A stretch of DNA of 64,000 nucleotides, from contig CAWCWA010000004.1 in NCBI GenBank assembly GCA_963799085.1, positions 1 through 64,000 on the forward strand, read 5' to 3'. This document shows positions 31,607 to 41,917 of this stretch, piece after piece (the first letter of the stretch is position 1; each line of letters starts with the position of its first letter). The notes beneath the pieces were generated by a model. The model was not told the origin of the DNA. It saw only the letters and a list, made by a program, of their open reading frames with translations, and searched no databases. Both the position numbers and the translations under genes were made by a program. This DNA is from AP-15 sp963799085 (GTDB lineage: Bacteria; Pseudomonadota; Alphaproteobacteria; ATCC43930; CGMCC-115725).

Positions 31607-32527
31607 TCAGGCGGGTTCGACGCGGAAAACGGCCTTGCCGGCGATCCGCCGGTCGCGCAAGGCGGGCCCGATCCGGGCAACGTCATGCCAGCTGCTCTCC
31701 ACCACTTGCGGCACGACCGAGCCATCGCCGACTAGGCTTGCGAGGAGCGCCAGATCGGAGGCGAAGCGCTCCTCGGGCTCGGAGGTGAAGTAGGAAAAGC
31801 TCTGGATCCGCGCGTTCGGGTGTTCGGCAAAGTCGCGGAAATTGATCGCGGTGGGCTCTCCCGACGAGTTGCCGAAGATCACGACCGTCCCCTTCGCCTC
31901 GATCCGGGCGATCGCGGCCACAAGCGACGACCCGCCGACCGCTTCGAGGATCAGCGCGAACCGTCCCGCGGCCTCATCGATCCCCGTGACGATCGCTGCC
32001 GCACCCCGCACATGCCGGCCGCGCTCGGGGTTGCCGACGATCGCGGTGACTTCGGCCCCCGAGCGCGCCGCGATCTGCACCGCCAGATGCCCCACCCCGC
32101 CCGAAGCCCCCGTCACCAGCACGCGCTTGCCGAGAAGCGGTGCGCCGAAACGCAAGGTGCGCAATGCCGTCAGCCCGGCGACCGGCAATGCCGCGGCTTC
32201 CTCGAACCGGACGTTGTCGGGCAGCGCCGCCATACGGTGAGCCGGCACCGCGGCGCGTTGGGCCCAGCCGGCATTGTCGGTGAGCGCCACGACGCGGCTG
32301 CCGGCCAGCGACCCGAGACCATTGGCCGCCGCCTGCAACACGACGCCGCTGATGTCCTGGCCCGGCCGCCAGCCCTCGGGTCGGGTCTGCATCAGCCGCA
32401 ACTCGCCGCGGTTCAGCGAAAACGCACGGACCTCGACGAGCGCCTCGTTTGCCGCCGGCTCGGGCTCCGGCAGGTCGCGCAGTTCGACCGGACCCGCACC
32501 GTTCGGTGTATTGACGAGCGCGAGCAT
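31607..32527 (-). CDS. Zinc-independent medium-chain dehydrogenase (NADPH:quinone reductase-like)
   Basis: 306 residues. GroES-like N-terminus with EVRAFSLNRGEL and RPGQDISGVV, nucleotide-binding motif VTGASGGVGHLAVQ and NSSGEPTAINF. The structural zinc cysteines of alcohol dehydrogenases are absent, so this is a quinone oxidoreductase or enoyl reductase-like MDR protein using NADPH. Middle gene of the panE-like/MDR/Ldh operon. Intact. Confidence 0.85.
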   Translation of the reverse strand: MLALVNTPNGAGPVELRDLPEPEPAANEALVEVRAFSLNRGELRLMQTRPEGWRPGQDISGVVLQAAANGLGSLAGSRVVALTDNAGWAQRAAVPAHRMAALPDNVRFEEAAALPVAGLTALRTLRFGAPLLGKRVLVTGASGGVGHLAVQIAARSGAEVTAIVGNPERGRHVRGAAAIVTGIDEAAGRFALILEAVGGSSLVAAIARIEAKGTVVIFGNSSGEPTAINFRDFAEHPNARIQSFSYFTSEPEERFASDLALLASLVGDGSVVPQVVESSWHDVARIGPALRDRRIAGKAVFRVEPA

Positions 32528-32545
32528 GCGCGACCCCCGCCCGCC

Positions 32546-33615
32546 TCAGTTGAGGCGCAGATCGGTGATGTGCTTCGGGATCGGGCTTCAGCTCGCCCTT
32601 CTCGACCCGGGTCACGATGTCGGTCAGTATGCGGTTGGTCGGGGTTGCGATGCCGACCTCCGCGCCCTTGCGGCAGACAAAGCCGTTGAGGAACTCGATC
32701 TCGGTCCTCCGCCCCTTGACCATGTCCTGGCCCATCGACGGGCGATGCTCGCCGCCGCCCGGCCGGTTCGCCTCTGTCAGACGATGGTCGTCGATCTCCT
32801 TCTGCGCCGCCGGATCGCCTTCGCCGGCGCGGGCGAGCGTCTCCGGGTCCATGTGGCTGACCTCGTCGAAGACATAGCCAAGCGCCTGGCCGACCCGGAT
32901 CGCCTCGCTGCCGAGCCGGTTCGAGAAATGGCGGATCGCGTCATTCTTGGTCATGTCGCGGGTGATCATGCCGGTGCAGGCCGAGAGCCCGTTGCCCATG
33001 ACGTTAGTGACGAGCTTCGACCAGCGCTCGCCCCACAGATTCTCGGTCACCATCGCGCTATCAGCATAGCTGACGAGGCGGCAGATTTCCTTGGCCCGGT
33101 CGGTGACGCGGCCATGCACCTCGCCGACACGGAAGACAGTGTGGCGCGAGCCCGACTTGCCGGCGGCGCGGCGCACCTGCCCCGGCGCATGCAGTTCGAC
33201 CGTGATCGAACTCGCGATCGAGCCGAGCGTCTTGCCCCAGCCGACGATGCCGGCGATCGTCTCCTCGTTCATGCAGTTCTGCAACGAGACGACAAACCCG
33301 CCCGGCGCCAGATATTGCCTGATCAACATCGTCGCCCAGGCGGTGTCGTAGGATTTCATGCAGACAAAGGCGATGTCGATCGGCGCTTCCTTGGCGAGCT
33401 GCTGCGCCTCGGTCAGGTGCAATGCACGCGGCTTGACCATGAATCGGCTCGACGTCGCGGATATGGGTGACCCGCAACCCGTCCTTGCGGATCGCCTCGA
33501 CATTCTCCGGCCACGGGTCGATATAGGTCACGTCCTCGCCAGCCTGCACCATATGCGCCCCGGCATAAGCGCCGACCGCACCGGCGCCGACGATCGCTAT
33601 CTTGTTCTTCGACAT
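32546..33615 (-). CDS. 2-Dehydropantoate 2-reductase family protein (frameshifted)
   Basis: About 356 residues; ATG at 33615 (MSKNKIAIVGAGAVGAYAGAH). ApbA/PanE fold: Rossmann GAGAVGA, VCMKSYDTAWA, LQNCMNEE and the C-terminal helical domain with PSMGQDMVKGRRTEIEFLNG, which contains the family catalytic stretch. Usually these NADPH enzymes reduce a 2-keto acid such as ketopantoate. In a catabolic operon a different keto acid is likely. Two one-base insertions shift the frame near 33,441 and 32,577 (CCC for CC); correcting the second gives the ending HITDLRLN at 32,546. Confidence 0.82.
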
Positions 33616-33700
33616 CGCGTCTTCTCCCGCCTCAGTTCCGCGGCCGGCTCGGCCGCATGCCCGCCGGCGATCCTAGTATGGGCGGGCCCGCCGCGTCATC

Positions 33701-33979
33701 CTATCGCTTTTGCGCCGCGGGTTTGCGCGGCTTGCGAGCGGCGGTGGTCGCGCGGCGGGGCCGGGGTTTGCCCTTGGTCTTGCCCCGGGGAGCCGGGCCG
33801 GCGGGCGTCCGCGTCGCCAGCCGCCAATCGAGCGCCATGCCAATCGGGATCGCGGCGATGCCGAGCGCCATCGACCAGCTCGCCGCCCAATCCATCCAAT
33901 CGAGTTCGAAGGCGATGACGACGAGCCCCAGAAGCAGGCCGGCGCCAAACAAGAGGAGCGCGATCTTCGTATAGCGCAT
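33701..33979 (-). CDS. Small membrane protein with a basic tail
   Basis: 92 residues from ATG at 33979. Two hydrophobic helices (IALLLFGAGLLLGLVVIAF and SMALGIAAIPIGMAL) are joined by a short loop rich in Trp and Asp. The lysine/arginine/proline-rich tail from about residue 58 is likely cytosolic. Not recognised. It is divergent from the acyl-CoA carboxyltransferase gene. Confidence 0.6.
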   Translation of the reverse strand: MRYTKIALLLFGAGLLLGLVVIAFELDWMDWAASWSMALGIAAIPIGMALDWRLATRTPAGPAPRGKTKGKPRPRRATTAARKPRKPAAQKR

Positions 33980-34050
33980 CGGTTGCGAGGCCGGTGGGGG
34001 CTCCTATCGTGGCGGCGACCACAATGCATCGCATCCTCGGGGAGAAAGCG

Positions 34051-35630
34051 ATGAATTGGCAGCCCGAACTCGACGAATTGCGCGAGCGCGAGGCGATGGC
34101 GCGGCGGCTGGGCGGCCCCGACAAGGTCGAGCCGCCAGCACGATGCCGGCAGGCTGACCGATCCGCGAGCGAATCGACGGCGCTCGTCGATCGCGGCAGC
34201 TTTCACGAGATCGGCGCGATCGCCGGCCATGCGGCCTATGACGACGCAGGGCCGCTGACGACGCTGATGCCGTCGAATTGCGTGATGGGGCGCGGGCCAG
34301 ATCGACGGCCGCCCGGTGGTCGTCGTCGGCGACGATTTCACGGTGCGCGGCGGCTCGGCGGACGCGACGATCCGCGAGAAGCCGCAGATGGCCGAGCAGA
34401 TGGCGCACGATCTGCGGCTGCCGATCATCCGCATCATCGAGGGCTCGGGCGGCGGCGGCTCGGTCAAGACGATCGAGACGACGGGCCGCGCCAATCTGCC
34501 GGGCCGGGTCGGGTCAAGACCTGCGCCTATCAACTACACGACGACGAATCTCGGCCTCGTGCCGGTCGTGGCGCTCGGGCTGGGCTCGGTCGCCGGGCTC
34601 GGCGCCGCGCGCATGGCGGCCAGCCATTACTCGATGATGACCAAGGAGACCTCGGCGATGTTCGTCGCCGGGCCGCCGGTCGTAACGCGCCGATCTGGGC
34701 GGCAGGGCAGCCGACCGGTCGAGCTCGGCGGCTGGGAGATCCAGACCCGCTGCGGCGCGGTCGACGACGCGGTCGACACCGAGGAGGAGGCGTTCGCCTG
34801 CGCCCGGCGGTTCCTCTCCTATCTGCCGATCTCGGTCTACGAGGTCGCCCCGCGCGGCCCGCGCACCGACGACCCGGAGCGCCGCGAGGAGAGTCCTGTT
34901 CGACGGCGATCCCGCGCGACCGGCGCAAGGTCTACAGGATGCGCCCGATCGTCGAGGCGGTCGTCGATCAGCGGCTCGTTCTTCGAAATGGGCCGGATGT
35001 TCGGCCGCGGCGATCATCACCGGCCTCGCCCGGATCGACGGGCTGCCGGTCGCGGTCATGGCGAGCGACCCGTTATTTCTACGGCGGCTGCTGGACCGCC
35101 GACGCCTGCGACAAGATCATCCGCTTTGTCGATCTCGCCGAAACCTTTCACCTGCCGATCGTCTATCTGTGCGATTGCCCCGGGTTTCACATCGGGCTCG
35201 AGGCCGAGCAGCGCGGCGACGATCCGCAAGGGCGTGCGCGCGATGGCGGCGGTCAACCAGTCGAGCGTGCCGTGGTGCACGTTTCTGGTGCGCAACGTGT
35301 TCGGCGTCGCCGGCGCGGTCAACCAGCCCTCGGGCCGGTTTTCGATCCGCTATGCCTGGCTGTCGGCGCGCTGGGGGTCGCTGCCGCTGGAAGGCGGGAT
35401 CGAGGCCGCCTATCGCGCCGAGATCGACGCCGCCCCCGAACCGCGACGCCAAGATCGCCGAGATCGAGGAGCGCCTCAACCTGCTGCGCTCGCCGTTCCG
35501 CACCGCCGAGACCTTCTGGGTCGAGGAGATCATCGACCCGCGCGACACGCGCCGGCTCGCTGTGCGAATTCGCCAATCTCGCCGAAAAGCTGCGCGAACC
35601 CGGCGAGCACGCTTCTGCATGCGGCCGTGA
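34051..35630 (+). CDS. Acyl-CoA carboxylase carboxyltransferase (beta) subunit, heavily frameshifted
   Basis: Biotin-dependent carboxyltransferase of the PccB/MccB type, about 530 residues once frames are joined: MNWQPELDELRERE, VVVVGDDFTVRGGSADA, IEGSGGGGSVKT, NYTTTNLGLVPVV, GGWEIQTRCGAVDD, YGGCWTADACDK and the C-terminal AEKLREPGE ... FCMRP. The frame changes roughly a dozen times (34,131; 34,165; 34,181; 34,290; about 34,690-35,060; 35,220; 35,440; 35,560; 35,600) although conserved motifs continue. That is the densest error cluster in the window. It transfers carboxyl to propionyl-, acetyl- or a branched acyl-CoA. No alpha (biotin) subunit is nearby. Followed by MaoC and TauD genes. Confidence 0.8.
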
Positions 35631-35732
35631 CCGCGAGTTCCGACCGCCTTGTCTCGACTGGCGCCACGTCTGGAATCGGCTGTACATGACGTGGATGGCC
35701 GGAGCAATCCGACCGTCGAAAAGGGGACAAGG

Positions 35733-36190
35733 ATGCTGGAAGTCGAACGCGCGGCCGATCTGAAGGCATATGACGGCAAGGAGATCGGGGTCAGCGACTG
35801 GTTCACCGTGACGCAGGAGAGATCGACAAATTCGCCGACGCGACCGGCGACCATCAATGGATCCATGTCGATGTCGAGCGCGCCAAACGCGAGATGCCGG
35901 GCGGCAAGACGATCGCGCATGGCTGGCTGACGCTGTCGCTGGTGCCGCGGCTGGCATCGACGCTGTACCGGGTCAAAACGCGCTCGCGCGGCCTCAATTA
36001 CGGCGCGAACCGGGTCCGCTTCACCGGCCCGGTGCCGGCCGGCTCGCGCATCCGGCTGCGCCAGAAGATCAAGTCGGTCGAGCCGGTCGAGAACGGCGGC
36101 ATGCGCATCGTCTCGGAGGGCACGATGGAGCTGGAGGGGTCGGATCGCCCGGTGCTCGTCGCCGAGACGATCAGCATGCAATTCGAGTGA
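35733..36190 (+). CDS. MaoC-like dehydratase (hot-dog fold enoyl-CoA hydratase), frameshifted
   Basis: About 152 residues from ATG at 35733 (MLEVERAADLKAYDGKEIG). The hydratase motif A-D-A-T-G-D-H-Q-W-I-H appears when the frame is changed near 35,825, then GGKTIAHGWLTLSL and NYGANRVRFTGPVPAGS. These enzymes hydrate an enoyl-CoA or dehydrate a 3-hydroxyacyl-CoA. It sits 14 bases before the TauD gene and about 100 bases after the carboxyltransferase, so the three are probably co-transcribed. Confidence 0.83.
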
Positions 36191-36203
36191 GGAGACGCGA
36201 GAA

Positions 36204-37106
36204 ATGGCAACCGTTCTGGAACGGCAGAAGGTGCGGGCGCGGCCGACCGGCGCGGCGCTCGGCGCCGATATCGAGGGCGTCGATCTCTCGCGGGAACTGG
36301 CGCCCGAGACGCTCGACGCGATCAGAGAGGCCTGGGCCGACAATCTCGTCCTGCGCTTTCGCGGCCAGCACCTCGACGATGACGCGCTGATGCGCTTCAG
36401 CGCCCATTTCGGCGAACTCGATCTGGCGCCGGTCATCGCCGCCGCCCGGGTCAAGGCCGCCGACGGCAGCGAGGTCGAATCAATCGAGGAGGGGCCGCGC
36501 TACGTCTCGGTCATCTCGAACATCATCGAGAACGGCAAGGCGATCGGGGCGCTCGGCGCCTACGAATCAATCTGGCACACCGACATGTCCTACAACCCGG
36601 ACCCGCCTTGCGCTAGTGCGCTCTATGCGCTCGAAGTCCCACCGTCAGGCGGCGACACCGGCTTTGCCAACATGTACCGCGCCTATGAGGCATTGCCCGA
36701 TGATCTGCGGCGCAGGATCGAGGGCCGGCTCTGCCGCCACGATTCGAGCCGCAATAGTGCGGGCGAATTGCGCCGCGGCATGCAGGAGGTGACCGACCCG
36801 CGCGAGGCGCCGGGCGCCAGCCATCCGCTCGTGCGCACCCATCCCGTCACCGGCCGCAAGGCGCTCTTCCTCGGCCGCCGGCGCAACGCCTATATCGAGG
36901 GCATGGCGCTCGACGAGAGCGAACGCCTGCTCGACGAGCTATGGGCCTGTGCGACCCGGCCGGAGCTTGCCTGGTATCAGCAATGGCGGGTCGGTGATCT
37001 CGTGATGTGGGACAATCGCTGCACGCTGCACCGCCGCGACGAGTTCGACCCCAACGCGCGGCGGCTGATGCACCGCACCCAGATCAAGGGCGACCGCCCG
37101 TTCTGA
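36204..37106 (+). CDS. TauD/TfdA family 2-oxoglutarate-dependent dioxygenase
   Basis: 300 residues, intact. Iron ligands in WHTDMSYNP (H-x-D) and the distal His in NRCTLHRRD, with Arg residues for 2-oxoglutarate near RRLMHRTQIKG. The N-terminus, RPTGAALGADIEGVDLSREL, is typical of the family. It hydroxylates a small organic acid, sulfonate or aryloxyalkanoate and releases succinate and CO2. It follows the MaoC gene. A paralog lies at 41.9 kb. Confidence 0.9.
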   Translation: MATVLERQKVRARPTGAALGADIEGVDLSRELAPETLDAIREAWADNLVLRFRGQHLDDDALMRFSAHFGELDLAPVIAAARVKAADGSEVESIEEGPRYVSVISNIIENGKAIGALGAYESIWHTDMSYNPDPPCASALYALEVPPSGGDTGFANMYRAYEALPDDLRRRIEGRLCRHDSSRNSAGELRRGMQEVTDPREAPGASHPLVRTHPVTGRKALFLGRRRNAYIEGMALDESERLLDELWACATRPELAWYQQWRVGDLVMWDNRCTLHRRDEFDPNARRLMHRTQIKGDRPF

Positions 37107-37122
37107 GCCGCGGGAGCGCCGG

Positions 37123-37910
37123 TCAGCGGCTGCTCGAAGCGACGATCCAGGCGGCGATGCGCTCTACGGTAGCCGCCTCGATGCCGAAATAGCCGTGCGG
37201 CGATTGCGCGCCGCAAGGCTGCCCACTGAGCGCCGCACTTTCCATATAGACGATCTCCTTGCGCGGGGCCTTGGCGAGTGCGTCGGCGATTTTCGGCGCG
37301 TCGGCGGGCGGGCTTGCCGAGCAGGCGTCGCCGCTGTTGGCGACGATCAGCGCCGGCGCTTCGACCAGCTCCGGCGCGCCGTCGAACAGGGTTTCGCCCG
37401 AGCTGCTGCGGCCGGTGACCGACGAGAGCAGCACGATGCCCGCGACCTTGTCGCCGAGCCGGGCGGCGGCGCCGACCGCGGCGGTCGAGCGCTGGCTGGC
37501 GCCGACCAGCCAGACGGGGACGTTGGCGTGGCCGCGGACGAAGTCGACGACCTGCCCGAGGGTCGCTGCGTATGCCGGGGTGTGCCTTTGGCCGAGCAGC
37601 GACATGCCGTTCGGCGGCGAGGGGACGACCGTCGCGAAGCCCTGCGCCTGCCACAGCGGCAGGGTGCGCAATAGGAAACCTTCACCCATCCGCCGGATCG
37701 AGCCGTCCTCGCCGATCTGGACGATGCCGTCGCCGCCTGGGAGCATAATCAGCGCGGCGCGGGGGTTCTCGGGTGCCGCGTAGAGCACGCGCTGGCTGCC
37801 GATATCCTCGAGCGGCGATCGGTGACTGTGGTTTCGGCCGCAGCCGACATCGCTGCCAGCAGCGTGGCGGCAATCGCGAGAATGCGAGTAGCCGCCATCA
37901 CCCCGGTCAT
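37123..37910 (-). CDS. Secreted alpha/beta-hydrolase-fold protein (frameshifted)
   Basis: About 262 residues. ATG at 37910 gives a signal peptide (ATRILAIAATLLAAMSAAAE). One base is missing near 37,808, after which the hydrolase continues: ALIMLPGGDG, VGASQRSTAAVG (a nucleophile-elbow-like turn), LIVANSGDAC and PHGYFGIEA with the likely catalytic His. Two cysteine pairs may form disulfides. Substrate unknown. It begins four bases after the phosphatase stop in the usp - phosphatase - hydrolase operon. Confidence 0.7.
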
Positions 37911-37914
37911 CGCC

Positions 37915-38530
37915 TTACAGCTGCGCGCCGTCGGGAAGCATGAAGAGCCGCTCGGTCGCCGGGTCGTAGCCGAGGATGAAGATCGCGGTGTTGCGCACCC
38001 TGACCGGCGGGCTGCCCGGTGGCAGGGCGTGTCTGACCAATTGCCGGACCATGGCGCCATGGGTCGAGAACTCCGATCCGCCGAAAGGGCTGCCCGACGA
38101 CGAATCGCCGCAATCCCGAGAGCCCGCGCGTGCGCGTCATCAGCCCCAATTCGCCGCCCGGAAAGGCGACATCGTCGTCGGCGTACCAGCGCTCGCTCAA
38201 CTCCTCGCCGAAGCGCGCCTTGGCCTCGGCCCAGAGCAATCCCTCGGCATCGCCAACATTGGTCTCGCGCAGCAGCGGCTCGGTGAAGAGCGGGACGCTG
38301 AGCGCCTCGGCCGCGATCCTGGCCGTCGTCAGGGCGCGCTGCAGATCGCTCGACACGATTGCATCGAGGCGGTGTTGCCGCAGCGCCTCGCCGAGCTCCT
38401 CGGCCTGGACGAAGCCCGTGGCGTTGAGCGGCGTGTCGGTATGCCCTTGCAGTCTGCCCTCGCGGTTCCAGTCGGTTTCGCCATGGCGAAACAGGAACAG
38501 CACGCGCGGCCCGTCGCCGCCCTCGTTCAT
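37915..38530 (-). CDS. Histidine phosphatase (phosphoglycerate mutase-like) family protein, frameshifted
   Basis: About 205 residues from ATG at 38530. Catalytic motif FLFRHGETDWNREGRLQGH, second Arg in SSDLQRALTTA, and Glu in LRETNVGDAEG. The second His in S-T-H-G-A-M-V-R is recovered by a frame change near 38,070, and the protein ends ERLFMLPDGAQL. It removes phosphate from a small molecule or sugar. Possible further shifts near 38,100-38,140. Second gene of a leftward three-gene operon. Confidence 0.85.
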
Positions 38531-38549
38531 CCTCGCTAATCCGCCGGGT

Positions 38550-39404
38550 TCAGCGCGCCATCAGCACCGGAAGTTTGGCTTCCATGATGATGTGCCGGGT
38601 GGCGCCGCCAAAGATCATCTGCCGGATCCGGCTCTGCGTATAGGCGCCCTTGAACAGCATGTCGGCCCCGGCCGCCATCGCCTCCTTGAGAAATGATTCG
38701 CCCTGCGGCTTCTGCCGTCCGACCGCGGTGCGCAGGCTGACGTTGAGCCCGTGGCCTTCGAGCGCGCGGGCGAGTTCTTCGCCCTCCGGCCCAGGCTCCG
38801 GCATGTGTTGCGGCCCGACGGCGACGACGCAGACATGCTTTGCCTGCTTCAGGAACGGCATGCCGAGCGCCACCGTCAGTGCGGTCTCGGTGCTGCCGTT
38901 CCAGGCGATGGCGATCACTTCGCCCATCGTCGGCGGGATCTGCTGCGGTACCATCAGCACCGGCCGGCCGCTCTCGAAAAGCGCGTCCTCGAGCGTGGCT
39001 TCGGCGATCGAGGCGAGCTTTTCCGGCTGCTCGACGAGGATCAGATCGAAGACGCGCCCGATCAGTCCGACGACGGCGTTCTGCCGGCCGTCCTCCTCGC
39101 GCCACGATGCGCGCGGGCCGGTATGACCCTGCGGCACCGGGCCGATCGGCACGTCATGCGCCTCCATGAACTCGCGGAATAGGCCGCGCGCCTGGTCGCG
39201 CCGCTCGTGGCCCTCGCGCTCCAACGTCCGGTCGACCTCGGACGAAATCGAAAACCCCATCTCGCCGCCGAACACCACGGCGTATTCGGTCGTCAGGCTG
39301 TGCAGCCCGACGATATGGCCGTCAAACCTCGTTGCGGCGCGCATCGCCGCTTCGAGCACCGAGCCGGCATTGGCGTCGCCGACGACGGTCAGCATATTTT
39401 TCAT
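38550..39404 (-). CDS. Universal stress protein, tandem UspA domains
   Basis: 284 residues from ATG at 39404 (MKNMLTVVGDANAG); an upstream in-frame extension lacks protein character. Two UspA-like domains are present, the second with VIAIAWNGSTETA and the nucleotide-binding-type ending GGATRHIIMEAKLPVLMAR (G-x-x-T-R-H-I-I). It is probably an ATP-binding stress protein in the cytosol. First gene of the operon with the phosphatase and the hydrolase. Confidence 0.85.
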   Translation of the reverse strand: MKNMLTVVGDANAGSVLEAAMRAATRFDGHIVGLHSLTTEYAVVFGGEMGFSISSEVDRTLEREGHERRDQARGLFREFMEAHDVPIGPVPQGHTGPRASWREEDGRQNAVVGLIGRVFDLILVEQPEKLASIAEATLEDALFESGRPVLMVPQQIPPTMGEVIAIAWNGSTETALTVALGMPFLKQAKHVCVVAVGPQHMPEPGPEGEELARALEGHGLNVSLRTAVGRQKPQGESFLKEAMAAGADMLFKGAYTQSRIRQMIFGGATRHIIMEAKLPVLMAR

Positions 39405-39544
39405 GATCCAGCCCCCGGACCAAGCGGTTCCGACCGGAAACGCGGAGCGATAATACACGATCGCGCAGCTTGTATCGAGAGCCCGCGGCTCGACCGCGGC
39501 GGCGGTGGCCGCTAGACTTGTGTTGCTTGGCGGGGGAGCGGGAA

Positions 39545-40531
39545 ATGCGGCTCTTGTTTGCGGCGGTGGCCGGAGTTTTGACCTGTTTCGGGTTGTCTCT
39601 TGCCGCCCTCGCGCAGGAGGTCAGCTTCGGCACCGACTGGAAGGCCGAGGCCGAACACGGCGGCTATTACCAGGCAATCGCCACCGGCATCTACAAACGC
39701 CACGGGCTCGAAGTGACGTTGCGCCAGGGCGGCCCGCAGGTGAACCACGCGCAATTGCTGGCCGCCGGCCGGCTCGACTTCAACCTCTCGCCCAATTCCT
39801 TCGTGCCGCTCAATTTCGTTCGCGAGAACATCCCGATGGTCGCGGTCGCGGCTATCTTCCAGAAGGACCCCTCGGTGCTGATCGCGCATCCGGGCGTGGG
39901 CAACGACAATCTCGCGGCGCTCAAGGGCAAGCCGATCATGATCAGCGCCGACACCCGCATCGGCAGCTGGATCTTCTTGAAGAGCAAGTTCGGCTATACC
40001 GACGACCAAATCCGGCCCTACACCTTCAGCGTTGCGCCGTTTCTTGCCGATCCCAAGGCGGTCCAGCAGGGCTATCTGTCGAGCGAGCCCTTCACGATCG
40101 AGGCCGCCGGCGTCAAGCCCGTCGTCATGCTGCTCGCCGACGCCGGCTATTCGAGCTACGGCTCGCTGATCCAGACCTCCGACAAGCTCGTGCGGGACAA
40201 TCCGGGGCTGGTGCAGCGCTTTGTCGACGCCAGCATCGAGGGTTGGTACAGCTATCTCCACGGCGACCCGGCGCCCGGCAACGCGCTGATCAAGCGCGAC
40301 AACCCGGAGATGACCGACGCCCTTCTCGCCTACGGCATCGCCAAGATCAAGGAATACGGCATCGTCGACAGCGGCGACGCGAAGAAACTCGGCATCGGTG
40401 CTATGACCGAAGACCGCTGGCAGGATTTCTTCAATGTCATGGCGAACGCCGGCGTCTACCCCAAGGACCTCGATTTCCGCAAGGCCTTCACCTTGCAGTT
40501 CGTCGACAAGAAACTCGGCATGCGGCCCTGA
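39545..40531 (+). CDS. ABC transporter substrate-binding protein (NMT1/SsuA-like)
   Basis: 328 residues from ATG at 39545 with a signal peptide (LLFAAVAGVLTCFGLSLAALA, cleaved near AQE). The periplasmic-binding fold of the taurine/nitrate/pyrimidine-precursor group begins VSFGTDWKAEAEHGGYYQA, a start seen in NMT1/THI5-like binders. Typical ligands are sulfonates, nitrate or HMP-like pyrimidines. An ATPase gene follows 10 bases downstream but no permease gene is adjacent. Confidence 0.85.
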   Translation: MRLLFAAVAGVLTCFGLSLAALAQEVSFGTDWKAEAEHGGYYQAIATGIYKRHGLEVTLRQGGPQVNHAQLLAAGRLDFNLSPNSFVPLNFVRENIPMVAVAAIFQKDPSVLIAHPGVGNDNLAALKGKPIMISADTRIGSWIFLKSKFGYTDDQIRPYTFSVAPFLADPKAVQQGYLSSEPFTIEAAGVKPVVMLLADAGYSSYGSLIQTSDKLVRDNPGLVQRFVDASIEGWYSYLHGDPAPGNALIKRDNPEMTDALLAYGIAKIKEYGIVDSGDAKKLGIGAMTEDRWQDFFNVMANAGVYPKDLDFRKAFTLQFVDKKLGMRP

Positions 40532-40541
40532 CCGCCGGCAT

Positions 40542-41323
40542 ATGGGCGATGCTGCTGCTGCTCCGATCGTCGCCTTGCGCGGCGTCGCCAAGCATTTCGA
40601 GAATGGCGTCGCAGCCCTCGAAGACATCGATCTCGACATCTCTCGCGGCGAGTTCTTGAGCCTCCTGGGCCCCTCGGGCTGCGGCAAGACGACGTTGCTG
40701 CGGATCATCGCGGGCCTGGTCGAATCAAGCCGCGGCGAACGTCTCCTGGCACTCGCCACGAAAGACAGACCACCTTCCGGCCGCGTCGGCTTTGTCTTTC
40801 AGGAGCCGACCTTGATGCCGTGGGCACCGTCGTCGACAACGTGCTGTTGCCGTTCCGGATCGCCGGCCGGGTCGGTCCGAGCGAGCGCGAGCGTGCCCAG
40901 GCCGAACTCCAGTCGGTCGGTCTCGACGGGTTCGAACGCGCCTACCCGCGCCAGCTCTCGGGCGGCATGCGGATGCGCGTCTCGATCGCCCGCGCGCTCG
41001 TCACCGATCCCGATCTGCTGCTGCTCGACGAACCCTTCGCCGCCCTCGACGAGATCACCCGGATGACGCTCAACGACGATCTGCTGCGGCTCTGGGAGCG
41101 CAGCCGCCCGACCGTCGTTTTCGTCACCCACAGCGTCTTCGAATCGGTGTTTCTCTCGACCCGGATCGCGGTCATGACCTCGCGCCCCGGCCATATCGCC
41201 GCCGATCTCTCGATCGATCTGCCGCAGCCCCGCCGGCGGGCGTTGCGCACCGATCCCGCCTACGCCGCGATTTGCTCGGAGGTTTCGGCGCGCCTCGCCG
41301 CGGCAATGTCGGGCGCCGATTAG
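40542..41323 (+). CDS. ABC importer ATP-binding protein (SsuB/TauB-like), frameshifted
   Basis: About 260 residues from ATG at 40542. Walker A GPSGCGKTT, Q-loop FVFQEPTLMPWA, signature LSGGMRMRVSIARAL, Walker B LLLLDEPF and H-loop VTHSVFES. The frame changes near 40,820 between PWA and TVVDNVLLP; the segment 40,725-40,780 may hold compensating errors. It powers uptake with the preceding binding protein. The membrane permease expected between or after them is absent. Confidence 0.85.
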
Positions 41324-41438
41324 CCCGGCTGGCGCGTGGTCTGGATTGACGCCAAGCCGCGCTTTGCCACATCTTCGCCCGGCGCTGCGGCGGCCCAACC
41401 CGCTCGCGGTCAACCCTCGGAGCCCAAGGAGAACACCC

Positions 41439-41840
41439 ATGGCCGTAGCCGCGATGAACCACTTCACCGTATTGAGCGACGATCTCGAAGAGACCCGCCG
41501 GTTCTATTGCGACCTGTTCGGGTTCAAGGTCGGCTGGCGGCCGCCCTTCCAGTTCCCAGGCTGGTGGCTCTACGCCGATGACGACACGCCGATCCTGCAT
41601 GTCATCCACCGCGATCCCTTGCCCAAGGAGCGCGCCGGCGTGCTCGACCACATGGCGTTCAGCGCCAAGGATTTGCCTGGCACGGTCGAGATCCTGAAGC
41701 GCGAGGGCATCGAATACGAATTGCGTCGGTTGCCGGGCGGCGGCATCTGGCAGCTCTTCTTCAACGATCCGCACGACGCCAAGGTCGAGTTCGACTTCGA
41801 CAAGGACGAGCCGTCGCCGGCGGGCTACGTCGCCGCCTGA
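41439..41840 (+). CDS. VOC superfamily (glyoxalase/dioxygenase-like) protein
   Basis: 133 residues from ATG at 41439. A vicinal-oxygen-chelate fold with metal ligands likely at H8 (MNHFTVLSDDL), H in LDHMAFSAKDL and E in AKVEFDFD. Members include glyoxalases, extradiol dioxygenases and isomerases; the substrate is not predictable here. It stands between the ABC ATPase and a TauD dioxygenase, all rightward, so a role in degrading the imported compound is plausible. Confidence 0.8.
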   Translation: MAVAAMNHFTVLSDDLEETRRFYCDLFGFKVGWRPPFQFPGWWLYADDDTPILHVIHRDPLPKERAGVLDHMAFSAKDLPGTVEILKREGIEYELRRLPGGGIWQLFFNDPHDAKVEFDFDKDEPSPAGYVAA

Positions 41841-41917
41841 CCGCGGCGGTGACAGGGGAGGGCCGAGCCGCTATCGTCGGCCGCGGCGCCAGGACATCCG
41901 CCAAGGAGCGACAAGGC

